The notes: generated by a model from the sequence alone, not told the origin. 38,121 nt of DNA from Saccoglossus kowalevskii (GCF_000003605.2 NW_003134343.1:455828-493948), one strand, 5' to 3'. Positions 1 through 12,440 are shown, counted from the first letter of the stretch. Numbers and translations: made by a program.

Positions 1-547
1 TGGTCCCAGAAGACTGTGAGCATGACATTGCCAGCGGATGGCTGCACCTTTGCCTTCTTTGGACGTAGTGAGTCATTGACTGGGCTTTGGTCTCTGGATC
101 ATAGTGATGGACCCAAGTTTCATCCTGTGTAATCAGTCTTTTGAAAAACTTTGACTCATCTTCTTGGCACATCTCCAAATTCATCCGCGAGCACTCGACG
201 CGTTCTTGCTTCTGAAAAGGTGTGAGCAACCTGGGAATCCATCTGGCAGAAACCATGCAAATGGTCATGAATTATAGTTTCCACAGACTATGTACTAATC
301 TCGACCTTTTGGGCTATTTGGCGAACAGTAATGCGTCGATCTTCCAAAATGGCTGCCTCAACTTGACGGACAGATGCCTCATCAATGGCAGAAGAGGGAC
401 GACCAGGTCTAGGAGCTGTTTCCACAGACTTCCGGCCATGTTTGAATTTATGATACCAGCGTTTTACAAAGTCATATGATGGGCATCTTTACCATAAGTT
501 TCTTTCATTTCATCAAAAGTCTCTGCGCGACACTCAACTGGCTCCAT
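1..547 (-). pseudogene. Decayed mariner transposase, cut by the left window edge
   Basis: Read on the minus strand this is a mariner-family (Tc1/mariner superfamily) transposase, an enzyme that cuts and pastes its own element at TA sites. From the N-terminus: a start at 547-545; the stretch ETFDEMKETYGKDA; then YDFVKRWYHKFKHGRKSVET and APRPGRPSSAIDEASV, which belong to the paired helix-turn-helix DNA-binding region and linker; EAAILEDRRITVRQIAQKVE; then VSARWIPRLLTPFQKQERV; then ITQDETWVHHYDPETKAQSM with the first catalytic Asp; and near the edge KKAKVQPSAGNVMLTVFWD with the second. The third catalytic Asp lies outside the window. Lesions seen: about 12-15 codons missing near the N-terminus compared with usual mariners, a frameshift before YDFVKRW, an in-frame TAG after KVEIST, a small frameshifting deletion between IIHDHLH and VSARWIP, and a frameshift before RPKKAKV. 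It cannot make active enzyme. Family assignment is secure; the subfamily is not resolved. Confidence 0.94.
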
Positions 548-709
548 TTCACGATCTCCAATGCTTTTTGCAACATAACCCATAGAGATGTAAATCATTA
601 CATGAATGTGGATATGTACGTTTCCAGAAATATACGAAGTAGGTTACATAAAACTGTTCAGAGATGCATATAATATGTGGGAGACATTTGTTAGTATATA
701 CTACCTAAA
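548..709 (-). mobile_element. Probable mariner 5' untranslated end and candidate terminal repeat
   Basis: This stretch lies upstream of the transposase start, read on the minus strand. Mariner elements usually carry about 150-200 bp between their outer terminal inverted repeat and the start codon, so the element should end near here. The minus-strand sequence begins TTAGGTAGTATATACTAAC near 708, and TTAGGT is a plausible mariner terminus. The matching repeat on the other side is beyond the window, so the boundary is an inference from distance and a short motif. Confidence 0.35.
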
Positions 710-3340
710 ATGGAACCAGTGTTACAAATAAAAAATACTTGATGAATTGTAATCCAGATTATGTTCTTTAAATAATGATAATCCCAACAGATGATGAGTG
801 TATACAAATGTCATAGTGCATATATGAAAAATAAAAAAAATATTATTATTTATATATATATTGCATGTATGTATGGATCTGTTCAGTTGACATAATCTAT
901 ATCACATGTTTTCAAGGCAATACATTATTGCTTGCAGTGTGACCTTGGAATGTCTGAAGACACGAGAGAATATTATCAGTCTTCATCACGGTAAACAAGG
1001 AATTCCGAAAGGTCACAGTTCAAGTATTTCTGGAAAAACCTGACTCATACATTGGAAAGTAGTGCAATTGTCCAATCAGTAATTTGACTAGCATTCAAGC
1101 ATTGAACACACATAAGTAGGAAATAATGATAAGATCGCGCCACTTTGATGTAATCCTATGAGAACCACCAAAAGACGATTTACTGAATTCATTACATTGC
1201 ATGGCTCCTATCATCTCATATGTTTCGCCTGTAATTAATAAAGTCTCTTATTAATGTTTAGAATATACAACAATAATGTTACTTTTAGTAATTGCGAACA
1301 TTTGGTAAAATTTTCTCAAGTAAACATAGCGCTTATATATCGGCATGTCGATCGCTGGTTGGTTTCGCTTGTTACCATGACGATACAATAAAGTATAGCA
1401 TGGTTCTATAGCCGACTATTCCCTCATTGCCTTAACGTAATTATTGCTTTATTGATATCAAAATACAGATTAGGTGCATATATATATATATACATACATA
1501 TTAGAAAACGCACAGTCCCGCAAATATACATCCATGTGGGTATTTACAATCAAGATATCATACTATCTTAACCATGTACCAGATAACAGCATTGCAATGA
1601 AACGTTGTAATGTAGTAGAACGTAGCAGTAGATATATTAATACTAGGTCAATTAATGACGACGGGTTATTGATGGGTGATGCCTAAAGACCACTCAAGTT
1701 AATGGTTTTGCACTCCCGAGATTTAAAATTTATTCTACTACATATTTTCCGTGGATAATTATTTGACGGTTCAGTCAGAGTTCACGTATCGGTTAGTCAG
1801 TCTTTCCGTCGCCACGTTCTCTTTCTTCGACTCATTCTCTGACTCATATTTGCGTATACAAACTTGTTAATAATATAATAACTAATAATAAAATAATTAC
1901 CCTCTGATTGACAAAATTTATGATAGTTATTTAAACGATGTATTTGCTTTCAATATTGAATGATATTACATTCATGACATACTCAATTATAAAGTTAATC
2001 ATAATTGAAAATTAAATAATTAAATACCACAAATATACCATATATTTAAAAAAACACCTTTGATAAAATTGTAATAGTTCTATACGTCAGCAAAACATAT
2101 ATAGCTAGAACACACTGTCCATATCGACGATGAGAACTTCAGTAGAGCACAGTCCCTCTATCCCTGGAATAGTAGAGTAGACGTATACATAGGTTGCAAC
2201 TGATGCAGCATAAACATTTATTTATCCCAGTGAAAACTGTCGTCAACCCACGTACATAATTTAATACCATATACTATATACGACGATTACAAATTTATTT
2301 CAAGATACTCGTGAGACCGTATCTCCTGTTTAATTTGAGTTGAATTTTACATAAAGGTTATCTCGATGAAACCCAGAACATTATACTGAATGGGCATGTG
2401 TGGTTTCTGTGTTATCGAATATTCCCATGACATACCTAGCTGTCAAGCACGTTTACAAATTATATATTTTACTAATTTTGATTTATCAAATCGTCAATCT
2501 CCCTTCAATGATCAACAACGTGTTGTTTTATTGGTTTGATAGCATAGTAATTCAACATACAAGCAAAACTATCTGAATACATTTACCAGATGGCCTTGAT
2601 GTGTACAAACGTCGTACTTGTTTGTTATTGTTTTCTGACTGGCGATAAATCATGTTACATCGTCTCACTTTTGTAAGTGATGTACTAAACATATCGTGAA
2701 CATAGCCACATATACTATATATACACTATATTATGTGTCCAAAATTTGATGTCTGCACTGTGCTAACCAAACTTTCGTAATTTGTGTATCATTTGCCAAT
2801 CAATTCAGATGGATGTTGAACATCTGATTCTCTAACCTGACAATAAATCTAACTTGTCTAAACTAATGGAATGTGTCGTAATTTGTGGTTATTTATGACA
2901 TCATTATATCTAGGCGATGATTACAAATTTTTTGATGAAAAGTAACACTTCTAAATTATCCCAACGCTACATGGGTACGACTGTGGTAGAAATCAAATAG
3001 TCATGAATGTGACTCTTATACACTTTTTAAGATATATTACTCTACTGTGTATATTAAATTTAAGCTACACGGTCCGGAGAAAAATCAAAACCACAGACAT
3101 CTCAATAATGTTGTATTGTTAGTGTCGTGTGGTCTAATGTCGCCTCATGTTGTTTTCAGTCATATATTTACAAGCGTATATGCATAGTTAGTCCCGTGTG
3201 ACTCAATCTGTTGTCAAAGAAAATGGTACAAGAATTGTTAAAGGCCATATGGGACCATAGCTTGATGAATAATGTAGCTCAAACGGAACCAAAGTGTATG
3301 AATTACGTACATTTAATCACGTAAAATTAATACCGTTCAG
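710..3340. other. Non-coding AT-rich stretch, no gene recognised
   Basis: I see no coding exon with family similarity here. Low-complexity tracts occur at about 825-862 (A-run, then ATT and TA repeats) and 1478-1493 ((TA)8 followed by ACAT repeats). An ORF of 70 codons at 1474-1686 begins in that TA tract and reads as chance. Bases around 1350-1380 contain GTTACCATGACGA, which loosely resembles an RFX X-box. Confidence 0.6.
1478..1493. repeat. (TA)8 microsatellite
   Basis: Uninterrupted TA dinucleotides, followed directly by TACATACATA. It is short and likely to vary between individuals. Confidence 0.9.
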
Positions 3341-3342
3341 GC

Positions 3343-3534
3343 GTGTTACTACTCAAATTGAGTGTTAGGTGTTCTAAACGTCATAAGAAAAGGCGGCGCC
3401 GACGATGTGTGTGGCCAATTCGTTTTGCTAGCCGGCAAAAAACTTGTCAAAAGTCAAAACATCTACGCACCCAAGTGAATAAGTTTCGGGCGGAAATGAA
3501 AGTGTTTTTTTCCCTAAACCACGTTCACTGTTGA
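3343..3534 (+). pseudogene. Weak PIF/Harbinger-like transposase fragment (tentative)
   Basis: A 63-codon open frame opens with a short hydrophobic stretch, then a basic run (KRHKKRRRRR), then CVWPIRFASRQK and, near its end, MKVFFSLNHV before a stop. PIF/Harbinger transposases often start with a short hydrophobic and arginine-rich leader followed by a W-V-R/H-P-I/L box and later an FF..FRM-type segment, and the order here resembles that. The match is partial: the W and P are out of register, no downstream catalytic DDE region follows, and the leader is compositionally simple. It starts at a non-ATG codon (GTG). It could equally be a chance ORF. Confidence 0.2.
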
Positions 3535-4346
3535 GTTGCAAGGGACTTGTTTTGTACACCTTCTAGTGAAAATCAATTTCAATTGTGGCTAAAAATATCG
3601 ACAAGTGGGTTCACAGGTGGAGAGTAATACGGCGTATATAGTAAATACATTCACACTGAGTCAAGTCATTTGACTATTAAGTGGTGCGTCTGTGAACGTG
3701 ATAACAGTTTCAGTAATGTGATGAAAAACGAAATTAATGATGACTTCTAAACTGGTGAGAAAATGTGAAGTTACAACAGAAGCCTTCCAGTACCGTACTG
3801 AATTTCGAAAGTTTTGACCTCATACGCGTCACAGACAACCACATACATACCAAGCCGGTTGTGCTACTAATTCAATATGACTGTGTTGGTCATCGATAGT
3901 TATAGTGAATTAATGCCAGGAGTTTTCGCCTTTGCACTTGAATGTGCAATCCATTTTACAAATCGATTAATAACTAAATCATAAACTTCACAAAACGGAA
4001 AATCATATCGGCAGCCAATATTGAGCTTAACTGATTAATGAATATACAAAATGTTTTAAATGTTTTAGGCACTTTGTCGATGAATACATTCGACACAGAC
4101 TTATCACGATTTAAAATTTATGCATTACTCTAAATGGCAGCATTTATATTACTAAATTATATACAATGTTCAATTATTATTATTGTAATATCGTTACCTT
4201 CTTTTCACAATCATTGTTCTGTGTTATTTGACTTAAAGTTTTATTTCAACTGTAATTTAAGTTGTTTTCGTTTTCTCGTTTGAAGTTTAACGTGTACTCA
4301 CCGACATGACCAGATAAATAGGATAGCTAATTCAGTCATTACAATA

Positions 4347-5066
4347 ATGACTGTCCAATTTGACACGCTTTTAGACCTGTATACCACTACCGATAAAGCA
4401 ACTGGCAGTGTTGTTTTTTTACTGATACAAAAACAAATTGCTCTGACTCAAAAGCCTAACAGCGTTGAAGAGCAACTCACAATGAACGATAAACGTATCG
4501 AATATGTAATGCATTCTATTCTGTCATTTTAGACAGATTCTTAAAATGGAAAAAGCAGGCATGAAAGAGCAAAAAATCACACGCGCAAAAGTTTTAAATT
4601 TGGTGTCATCGACAGTTAAGACACTTACTTCCAAAACAATTTCCTAAATTTTGGTTCATTTGACATACTGTATTGAAATATGGGGTAATACGTTTACATC
4701 CTTTATTGACCCTCTGATTAAATTACAAAACCTTGTCACCAAACTTTCCTCTTTTCCGGAAACTGTGCATTCTTGACATTTATAAACTTGTAAAACGCAA
4801 ATATGACATTAAACATCTGGGGCTCAGGCATTTGAAAAGGAATTGCCATATATGCTTATATGCGTATGATATATATTGACTGTACAAACTATCGAAACGA
4901 GACTTTTGTTCATCGCATATTCCATCAATTTAGCCATATGTTACGTAATACATACATTACTTTATTGTTCCAATTATGGAATAATACAAATAAACACGAC
5001 GGAACTTATCATCACATAATAGTAGACAAGAGTTGGAACAAAATGGCACGAATTGATGGATGTTAA
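4347..5066 (+). pseudogene. Decayed non-LTR retrotransposon, reverse transcriptase C-terminal end
   Basis: Three reading frames together give the last part of a LINE-type reverse transcriptase, the enzyme that copies element RNA into a nicked chromosomal target. Frame from 4347: ends in LTMNDKRIEYV, like the strand before the K-F-L-G-V segment. Frame from about 4513: RQILKMEKAGMKEQKITRAK, then LTSKTIS, a stop, then LVHLTYCIEIWGN and TFTSFIDPLIKLQNLV, matching the L-T-Y-G-I-E-x-W-G-N-T thumb signature common in jockey-like elements of invertebrates. Frame from 4760: KLCILDIYKLVKRKYDI, the usual following segment. Frame from 4860: CTNYRNETFVHRIFHQF and LLFQLWNN, the terminal block with the N-x-R and L-W-N motifs. 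There are at least three frameshifts and several stops. The endonuclease domain and the catalytic YADD box are not visible upstream, so this is a 5'-truncated dead copy. Clade is uncertain. Confidence 0.82.
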
Positions 5067-8000
5067 GTTTATTATGTTATTATGAACATTCTTATCACGA
5101 TAACCGCACAATAAAGTATCTAGAATCATAACAATTGTATAGCAGTTCCAAGTGTAGTGTGACATAACCTCACCATTTGCAGCTTCTTATTCATGCTAGT
5201 AAAGGGACAGTGGGTCTTTGTAAGAATAACAAAATATGGTAATTTGACTTTCGCATGTGTATGTATATGAAACACAAGTACATCTACGGTGTAATTTGAC
5301 ACACACACACCGCGTTGGTGACTTCTAATTTAGTAGGTGAATATAAATTTCACAGAGTACCCAAAAATACATTTAAATGCTTTTTACTTATTTTTATCGC
5401 AAATACCTTATGTTTGTATTACCTAGTATGTTATTAAAACCAGAAAAGGATTGTAATTAACCAAACTCGTACTAAAATACATTTTCTCGCACTAATGTGA
5501 GTCGTTTTATTAGAAAGTGTCAAAAAACTAATGAATGGGCAGTTCCACAATGTTGGGACTCCATTTAATAACATTGTATAGTCGACCTAAACACTTTCTA
5601 AACTAAACATATATGCTGTCTAGACTTATATTATGAAGATCATGGTTATTTTACATATGCAATTTGGCACCTCTGTGTTTGCATCGGGACTGTAGGTAGT
5701 TGTGGTGGTAATTATCACACTATTTATAATTGGTAATATAATACCAAGCAGCAAAACTTGTAATTAATTCGTACAGATAATTTGCAATTACGTGGATTTT
5801 TAATTATATACATTGAATGAAAGTCAGAGGCAAGTATTAACTGATTTGGGGCACGGATTATCATGTACCTCAGATCGATGGCTCCACATTAATTTGAACT
5901 AAATGATTGATTAGACAGTTCTTCGATATAACGTTTTTAATCAATTCAATGAAGTGTGTTTCTTGAATCAATGATATTGGTTTGAATGAATGTTCACACA
6001 TCTGTGCGCGCTAAATAAGTGTATTGATTAAACACGTGTCGTTACTGCATATATATCGGGTTGGAAATTAGACTATTCCATATTATTCCTGGAGTCACGC
6101 AGTCCGCTCAGTTCGCGATGCAAGGCAGTGTCATACCTCCAGATAGTTCCAGTCACCTGATATTTGTTCGTGATGACCTCGTCGTTACGGTATTTTGTTT
6201 ATATACAGTAACACGTTCGATTTATATTGCACAGTTTGTCTCCAACACTTAATAGTGTAAATCATAAACATAGACTATTGTACTAGCTAACAAATATTAA
6301 TACTTTCTGTACGGCTTTAGCAGACCGAATTACTATTATTTTGAAATGTCAAATAGTTTTTACACGTTTTATGAATGTCATTATTTGCCTCAAGCAACAC
6401 TGCAGATCTAAGTAGTCTAAAACAATCCGATAATAACATTTTGAAAATGTATCGCCATTAAGCTGAGTACAATGGAATACAAGAATCCAATTGAATTGTC
6501 AATCTCGTCCCTCTGGTGAATAATACTGTATTAATATTTTGAAATTAATATTTGTCTGGCTTCCTTATTCCGTCAATACATTGTAAACCCACGTGTTTCT
6601 ACCAGGGTACATGAAACATCGTTTGTAATTATATCTAGAGCAGTGAAAACGTGCTGCACCATTCTTGGTTAGGTTTTTAGAATATTTATATGCTCGATTG
6701 ATTGTACTATGACTTTCAGAATAAAACAATAAAAATAAATACGATTACAATCGCATAATTGAACTGCAGACTAATCGTGGGCCCAGCACTCACCAATTCA
6801 GTGCCAGGTCATTATACAGTAGTTAATTAAATTTGCCCAAATCTAATTATGTTCCTGATGGGTTACTCGCCCTAGTTTGCGCTAATGTACTCGTTTGAAT
6901 TGAAGTGTTGACATGCAAAACGGAACGTATTCGTCATAAGAGTGCTCCAAACAGCGAACACTTGTAGTGCTCGTTGACGCACATTTACTTGGCAAGTTGC
7001 TAATGCGGTTAACGGCCAAAGCAATGAACATATAGCTGTGTCGTTATATACACTAGGTTTTTTCAACAATAAATTACATTCCTACAAATATATTAAAAAA
7101 GCAACCGTGTATTATAGTTATAATCGATGTTCATCATCATCTATGTATGCATTTTTAGCTACTGGTATACTATTAGTGTTTTGGGAACCATTATCTCGAA
7201 TATATCCCATGCGTATACTTTCAACTACTTGTAGCTACTTTTACACTTTCAAGTTGTAGCAGCTGTTGGATTATTATCTTTTGTCTGAGCTAGATCCACT
7301 AGTCGGGGTTTAGAAGTGAGTTGCCTCAAAATTTAAAATTCATAAATTTTATAAAAAACAATTTTATCAATCAAACTGACATACCTATAAAGGCTTAGCA
7401 AAAAATGCTCGTGATGAACACAACCCCACAGTGAAGTGATGTGCTTAAACCGGACGCTCGGACGACACAAACAACATATACTATTTTACCTACATGCGTG
7501 GAAAGCCATTTATTCATGGTTCAGTACGAACCACTCAGTTTATGACAATTCTCCGAGATAATCCTGCCCACCGGCAGAGACAATCGACTGAGGAAATGTG
7601 TAAACGTTCAGACAAATGAGCATTCATCCAATACAGAATTCGAATTAACGTACAGAACGAGTGCCTCGCAATGATAGGTAACCATGACTACGAGTTAGTC
7701 ATTACTCTTATCATTATTATTCGTCTCCTGAATGAAAGGCAAGTATAGAGGTGTGGCAGTTGGTCGATTAGTCGGTCAAAATGAACATCTCGTTGTAATG
7801 CAATTTATATATTTTGCTGTTATTATGGAATATCGTAATGAACAATGTAATGTACGTAATTTGTAACCTTTGAATAAAATATCGTGTGAAATGTACTAGT
7901 ATACATATTCAGCCGAACACCATAATGAAATATAGAATACTCCCGATATATACAGTACTGCACATATTGATTTCCAATAATCTTATACGGGGTTCTTACA

Positions 8001-8511
8001 ATATATAATATTTTTTGCTTATGACGTTCCTTATTATTCATTTTATATCTTATGAATGCAATCACAGCATACAATCACGTATCACAATTCATGACAACCC
8101 GTTGCATCCAACAACGATTATATTAAGGGATACGTCCGTTCGCGCGTAAACAGCAAGCTATAAGGTCAAACACTTTAAGCGCCTTTATCAAATTAGTGCA
8201 CTCTTCTTTGAAAACATTGCAGCGACTGTTTCAAATTGTCTCCGGCGCCGCTTAATTGTAACTGAATGTCCGCAAAACAAAATTGTTACAAACCGCTAAC
8301 ATATTCATCACATACAGTACATGTATAGAGAAAGGTTAATCGGTAAAACATGAAATACGTATCTATGTCGATGAATACTTAAGGTATACGGTGATCAATT
8401 GTTTCAGCCGACGCCAATAAACCTTGATTCATATATCAACATATTAACATATGCTCATTGTTTTGACCATGTGTTCATTTCTATAACTCCCCAATTGGCG
8501 CTGTGTCGCTA
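5067..8511. other. Non-coding AT-rich stretch, no gene recognised
   Basis: The first few hundred bases probably include the 3' untranslated tail of the retroelement, but I see no clear poly-A or short tandem tail to mark its end. A TATATATCGGG at 6049-6059 and scattered AATAAA sites occur without linked ORFs. ORFs of 60-83 codons (6061-6252, 7038-7259 and 7823-8074 minus) have no recognisable motif. Confidence 0.55.
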
Positions 8512-8640
8512 TGTATATTAGCAATCAGCTACAGTTTCTGTCTTATGCAGATTAGTAATTAACACAGTTGATTTCATATGCATATTAGCAATAATCACAG
8601 TTTCGGTTCGTGCACATATAGATTAGTTATTCGTACATTT
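8512..8640. repeat. Diverged tandem array, about 33-bp period, four copies
   Basis: Four related units start near 8512, 8546, 8579 and 8611, each beginning TGYAnAT or similar and continuing with a TTAGYAAT-like core. Units one to three then carry ACAGTT (for example CTACAGTTTCTG and TCACAGTTTCGG). Spacings are 34, 33 and 32 bp. Copies differ by many substitutions, so the expansion is old. No coding frame runs through it. Confidence 0.72.
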
Positions 8641-9289
8641 GTTCCTTCCAGTTATTTCTAAACTTTGAGCTTGGCCAGTTGTTTAGGTGTGACATTTCAG
8701 ATATGAATAAGAGACCAAACTATATATATATATGTACATACAATTGATGAAATCTCATTTATAGTTTGTAACAAAATATCATATTGCCATGTGTCTGTGC
8801 AGTACTTTTTGTTGTTATACATATTCGAATGTCATACGAATACACTTAGCATATACTTTCTATTTAGGGACAGAAACTGTTCACTATATGTGAATATGTT
8901 TTAGGGGTTTACTGTGACCCTGACTAATATAACATATAATTTATATTTATACTAATTTTAGAAAAACCTGTTAATTTGAGATACTGAACCATACAACATT
9001 ATTCAATGTCATGTGACATAACTTCGTTTATAGATTTACTAAAATATCGTCAGTGTCATTCAATCAAAAACAACTAAATGGTGCACATAAAATGTTTCCA
9101 AAACAAAACAGGTTATTTGTCCTGGTTGCTAGGAATTCACTTGTTGTTGTCAGGGTTGAAGATAATTCATGCATGATTAACTTCCTCCATTTATCAGTTT
9201 CACTGTAATACAAATGTATTTCCAGGCATGCTGGCAGGTAGCTTGGATATGAGTTTATATCACAGAAACTATTCCACAGCAAACCACAG
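8641..9289. other. Non-coding stretch with a TA microsatellite
   Basis: A (TA)6 tract sits at 8721-8733. The rest is AT-rich unique-looking sequence. A 72-codon minus-strand ORF at 9064-9282 has no recognisable motif. Confidence 0.5.
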
Positions 9290-9900
9290 GATAATTGATT
9301 TTTTTAATACATTCGCCTTGATATCAACAACAAAAATTTGCAAAGCCAAACCAAAACAAGCCAACTTGCGCATTCCTGAAAAAAATCAGCTCAACAAAAA
9401 TCAAGCAGAACACAAAAAGGTACAAAAAAGTTTGTAGGGATGCATATACCAACTGTTGATAGAAATCGAATGGAGGTAAGAAAAACGTGATAGATATATG
9501 AAAAAGTTATAAACAGGAGAAAAACTAGTACGCAGATAACAAACATTACACGGAAAAGATGACAGAGACATAGATTACCCCAAGTGAAACATAATGCCAA
9601 ATGTTGTCCAGGGAAATATATAGCACTATGCAAGCTTCAAACGCAAGATAAAGCCTAGATTGTGCGATGAATTCGACATATGATATATATGACACACGAT
9701 GTGATATCCAATCCCATAATAGTCCGAATACATACACCTAAGAGCTGCATAAACACAAGCCCGAATAAAGTGATGAATAACTCCAAGGTCGTTTTATGTT
9801 GGGGCATACAATTGCACACATATATCTGCATAGGAATAAACACTGGAAGACCATGGGAAGAATACATATATATGTGAAAGAAATGTCAGTGTATGATTAA
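9290..9900. other. Compositional island: A/purine-rich plus strand
   Basis: Compared with its flanks, the plus strand here is rich in A and poor in T, with runs such as CAACAACAAAAATTTGC and GAACACAAAAAGG near 9330-9425. As a result the minus strand holds three overlapping T-rich, hydrophobic ORFs (9391-9633, 9546-9737, 9655-9867) and the plus strand two lysine- or asparagine-rich ones (9228-9437, 9680-9877). None carries a motif I recognise. It may be a decayed inserted element, since retroelement sense strands are often A-rich, but there is no direct protein match. Confidence 0.4.
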
Positions 9901-10839
9901 ATTAGAATATTAAAATGACCTCAGAGAAGATTTCATAAGATCACATTACTCGGGATTAACCAAATCATCTGATATAATAATACTAATAGTAGTAATATAC
10001 CGATTTCTAGTCGAAACTTTTGAACAAAGTTTGCGGGAGAGTGTATAATATCCGTGAGGAGATAACATACTTGTTTCTTGATGTCTATCTTTATCTCTGA
10101 CATTTAAACAGGTGTTTTAAAAGCATTACCAGACAAGAATAAAATAAAACGAAATAACGAATCTCAGTAACTATACGTCCTCGTCTGTTATTAAGATGAA
10201 ATTATATGTACAGCGCATATGTATATTGATAAAAGAGGTCGGCACTGGAGCTCATCGATAGACTCGATCCAGAACGAGTTAATATCGCTGTACAAGAAGG
10301 TCAATTATTCAATACTTCAAAGTTCCGACTATTTTAAATTAAAATAAGTGGTTGGACTAGTTAGATTATTCACATTGTGAAAAGCCACTACAGGGCACTT
10401 ACGAATAATAACATTTTATCGCCCCTTTACGTATTTTTAATATCGCCATATTTCATTGACATTTTACGGCATTTGCAGTTCAGCGACATACGTCGTAAAC
10501 AGTGCAATTTCCACAAGCGGAGTGAATCACCTTGGAAAAGTACACCCATACAGTGTCGCATTAAACAATTGTTTGTTGCAAGTCCAATCATTCAGGATTA
10601 GTCCTTTGGCTGCCAGTTATCATCGTTAATTCCACTCAGCGAAGAAAAAAGTACATTATGGGCAAATGCGTACATAGGTATTATATATTAGTATGATTAT
10701 TTGTGTCCATATGATATCGAAAATTAACGGCATCTAGTAAAAACACAGATATAATATATTCAATAAAGGTACCGGTAGAATAAATAGCTATATAAATAGA
10801 TAGGAAATAGAACTAAGCAAAACATATATCTATTTCTAC

Positions 10840-10855
10840 TAGTAGAATTCTACTA
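10840..10855. repeat. 16-bp perfect palindrome
   Basis: The sequence TAGTAGAATTCTACTA reads the same on both strands and overlaps a second palindrome, CTACTAGTAG, on its left, so TTCTACTA occurs twice. It may be a binding site for a dimeric protein or chance in AT-rich DNA. Confidence 0.8.
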
Positions 10856-11839
10856 CGTAAATTAGGGCATTCTATCCTCGTTAAAATGCAAGAAATGGCG
10901 CATAATAGAACATCAAAATAACTCATCATCCTCTTCTGTAATCCAGATTGTAATCACCAGACTAACCATTGTATCCTATACACGCGAGGAAAAGATAAAG
11001 ATAACACTGCCTGCTGCGTTATTATTTATGAGCAACCGATCTGGACTCAACAAAAGCAATTCAAAATATTCGATTGTAAATATTCTAATTGCACATAACG
11101 TTTAAGAAGATAATAAACATCGAAAGACGTACATATCCGCCTGTTTTTGTTTTTTTTATAAAAAAAATATCGATTAAGACTGTTCGTAAAAATATGGATT
11201 ACTTGCTTCCTGTTCCAAGGCCGGAGATGTTCGATTTAATTTATTCTTTCATATAATTACAGCCTAGCGGTTATCTATATATGGTGATGCAATTATCTTA
11301 GGACATACCAAATTGGCCAATTGTAATATGAGCGAATGCTCACCATTAGAGAAATACCGAATTGTATTTGCTGACTTTATAGCAGTTTAAGTTTTTATAG
11401 TTTCGTCCTATGATATGAAAAGACGACAGTTTCACTAGCCAGTAATATGACACCATTCTGGTAATGTGGACTTTATCCAACATTCATTTTGCGAAATGGT
11501 AGCTAATTGTTCTGAGATGTTATCAGATATGTACCAGTTGTGCTATCGTGTGTCTTCGAAGGTCGCATTGACCTTTGCAGCTCACTGTAGTGCAAATCTA
11601 AATCGTGTAAAGTACAGTTAAAATGTGGAATTACAACCTGCTGGATTTCAACCTCTTGCTAAAGGCAGATACTGTGTGAAGGAAATGGCATCCCAGTCGT
11701 CAAGACAACATAGATCGTGAATCGATGTAATACGTGCTTAGCGATTTAAATGTGTCCTTCACGAATGATCAGGACAAATACTTTCGTTTCATGAATCGTG
11801 TGGGTATAAACAATTAGGAGATGTGAATGCAGATATGTG

Positions 11840-11861
11840 ACATTATGTGAACATTATGTGA
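11840..11861. repeat. Exact tandem pair of an 11-mer
   Basis: ACATTATGTGA occurs twice head to tail with no mismatch, consistent with a small slippage duplication. Confidence 0.9.
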
Positions 11862-12440
11862 ACTGTACTTTAGATTATGTCAAAGCTAGAATACAAAGAT
11901 GGCTTGTTAAAACCCTTGTTATTTTCTATTCAAATTCAATACCATTCGGTTGTACGTGATGCTGCTCTTACCAGTTACAAACATCCATTGAGCCATGTTT
12001 TGAACTGGTTCTCCAATAAGCTTAGTTATTTCACAATCACAATCGAGTTCATACAGAAGTTGAACTGAGAGAATGATAATTTTTTGCATTATATTATTTT
12101 CAATAAAATAGTTTTATGACGCCTATTGTAAACATATCGATTTGTAACATGTATTGAAATTCACCTCAATTATATTCCTCATTAAAAATAACAAAAGTCT
12201 TTGTGTGCGGAAACATTCTCATTCATTGTGCTGGTTACCATACGTGAATGCTAGCATCCATTTCCATCTACATATACACATCATTATACATAAAGAGAGA
12301 AACGTGTAGTGGCATGCGTTCGTAAAGAGAATGATTCAACTAGATTGCGCAATAACAAAACAAGCGAAAATGATTTTTTTCTGACAGTAAAATATATTGC
12401 ATTGCAACGACACACGCAGATAATGATATTGGTGGTAATA

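Larger units (their letters stand above)
9901..12440. other. Non-coding AT-rich stretch with minor palindromes
   Basis: A T8-AT-A8 palindrome lies near 11151-11168. A 16-bp palindrome lies at 10840-10855. An 11-bp exact tandem pair (ACATTATGTGA) occupies 11840-11861. ORFs at 10377-10601 and 11877-12068 show no domain. Confidence 0.5.

Noticed and set aside
222-673. Two plus-strand ORFs (85 and 65 codons) at the left edge
   Set aside because: They are antisense shadows of the mariner transposase, whose family motifs read clearly on the minus strand.
9391-9867. Three overlapping hydrophobic minus-strand ORFs that look like membrane segments
   Set aside because: Their hydrophobicity follows from the T-rich strand. 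The frames shift repeatedly with no shared family, so a membrane protein gene is not supported.
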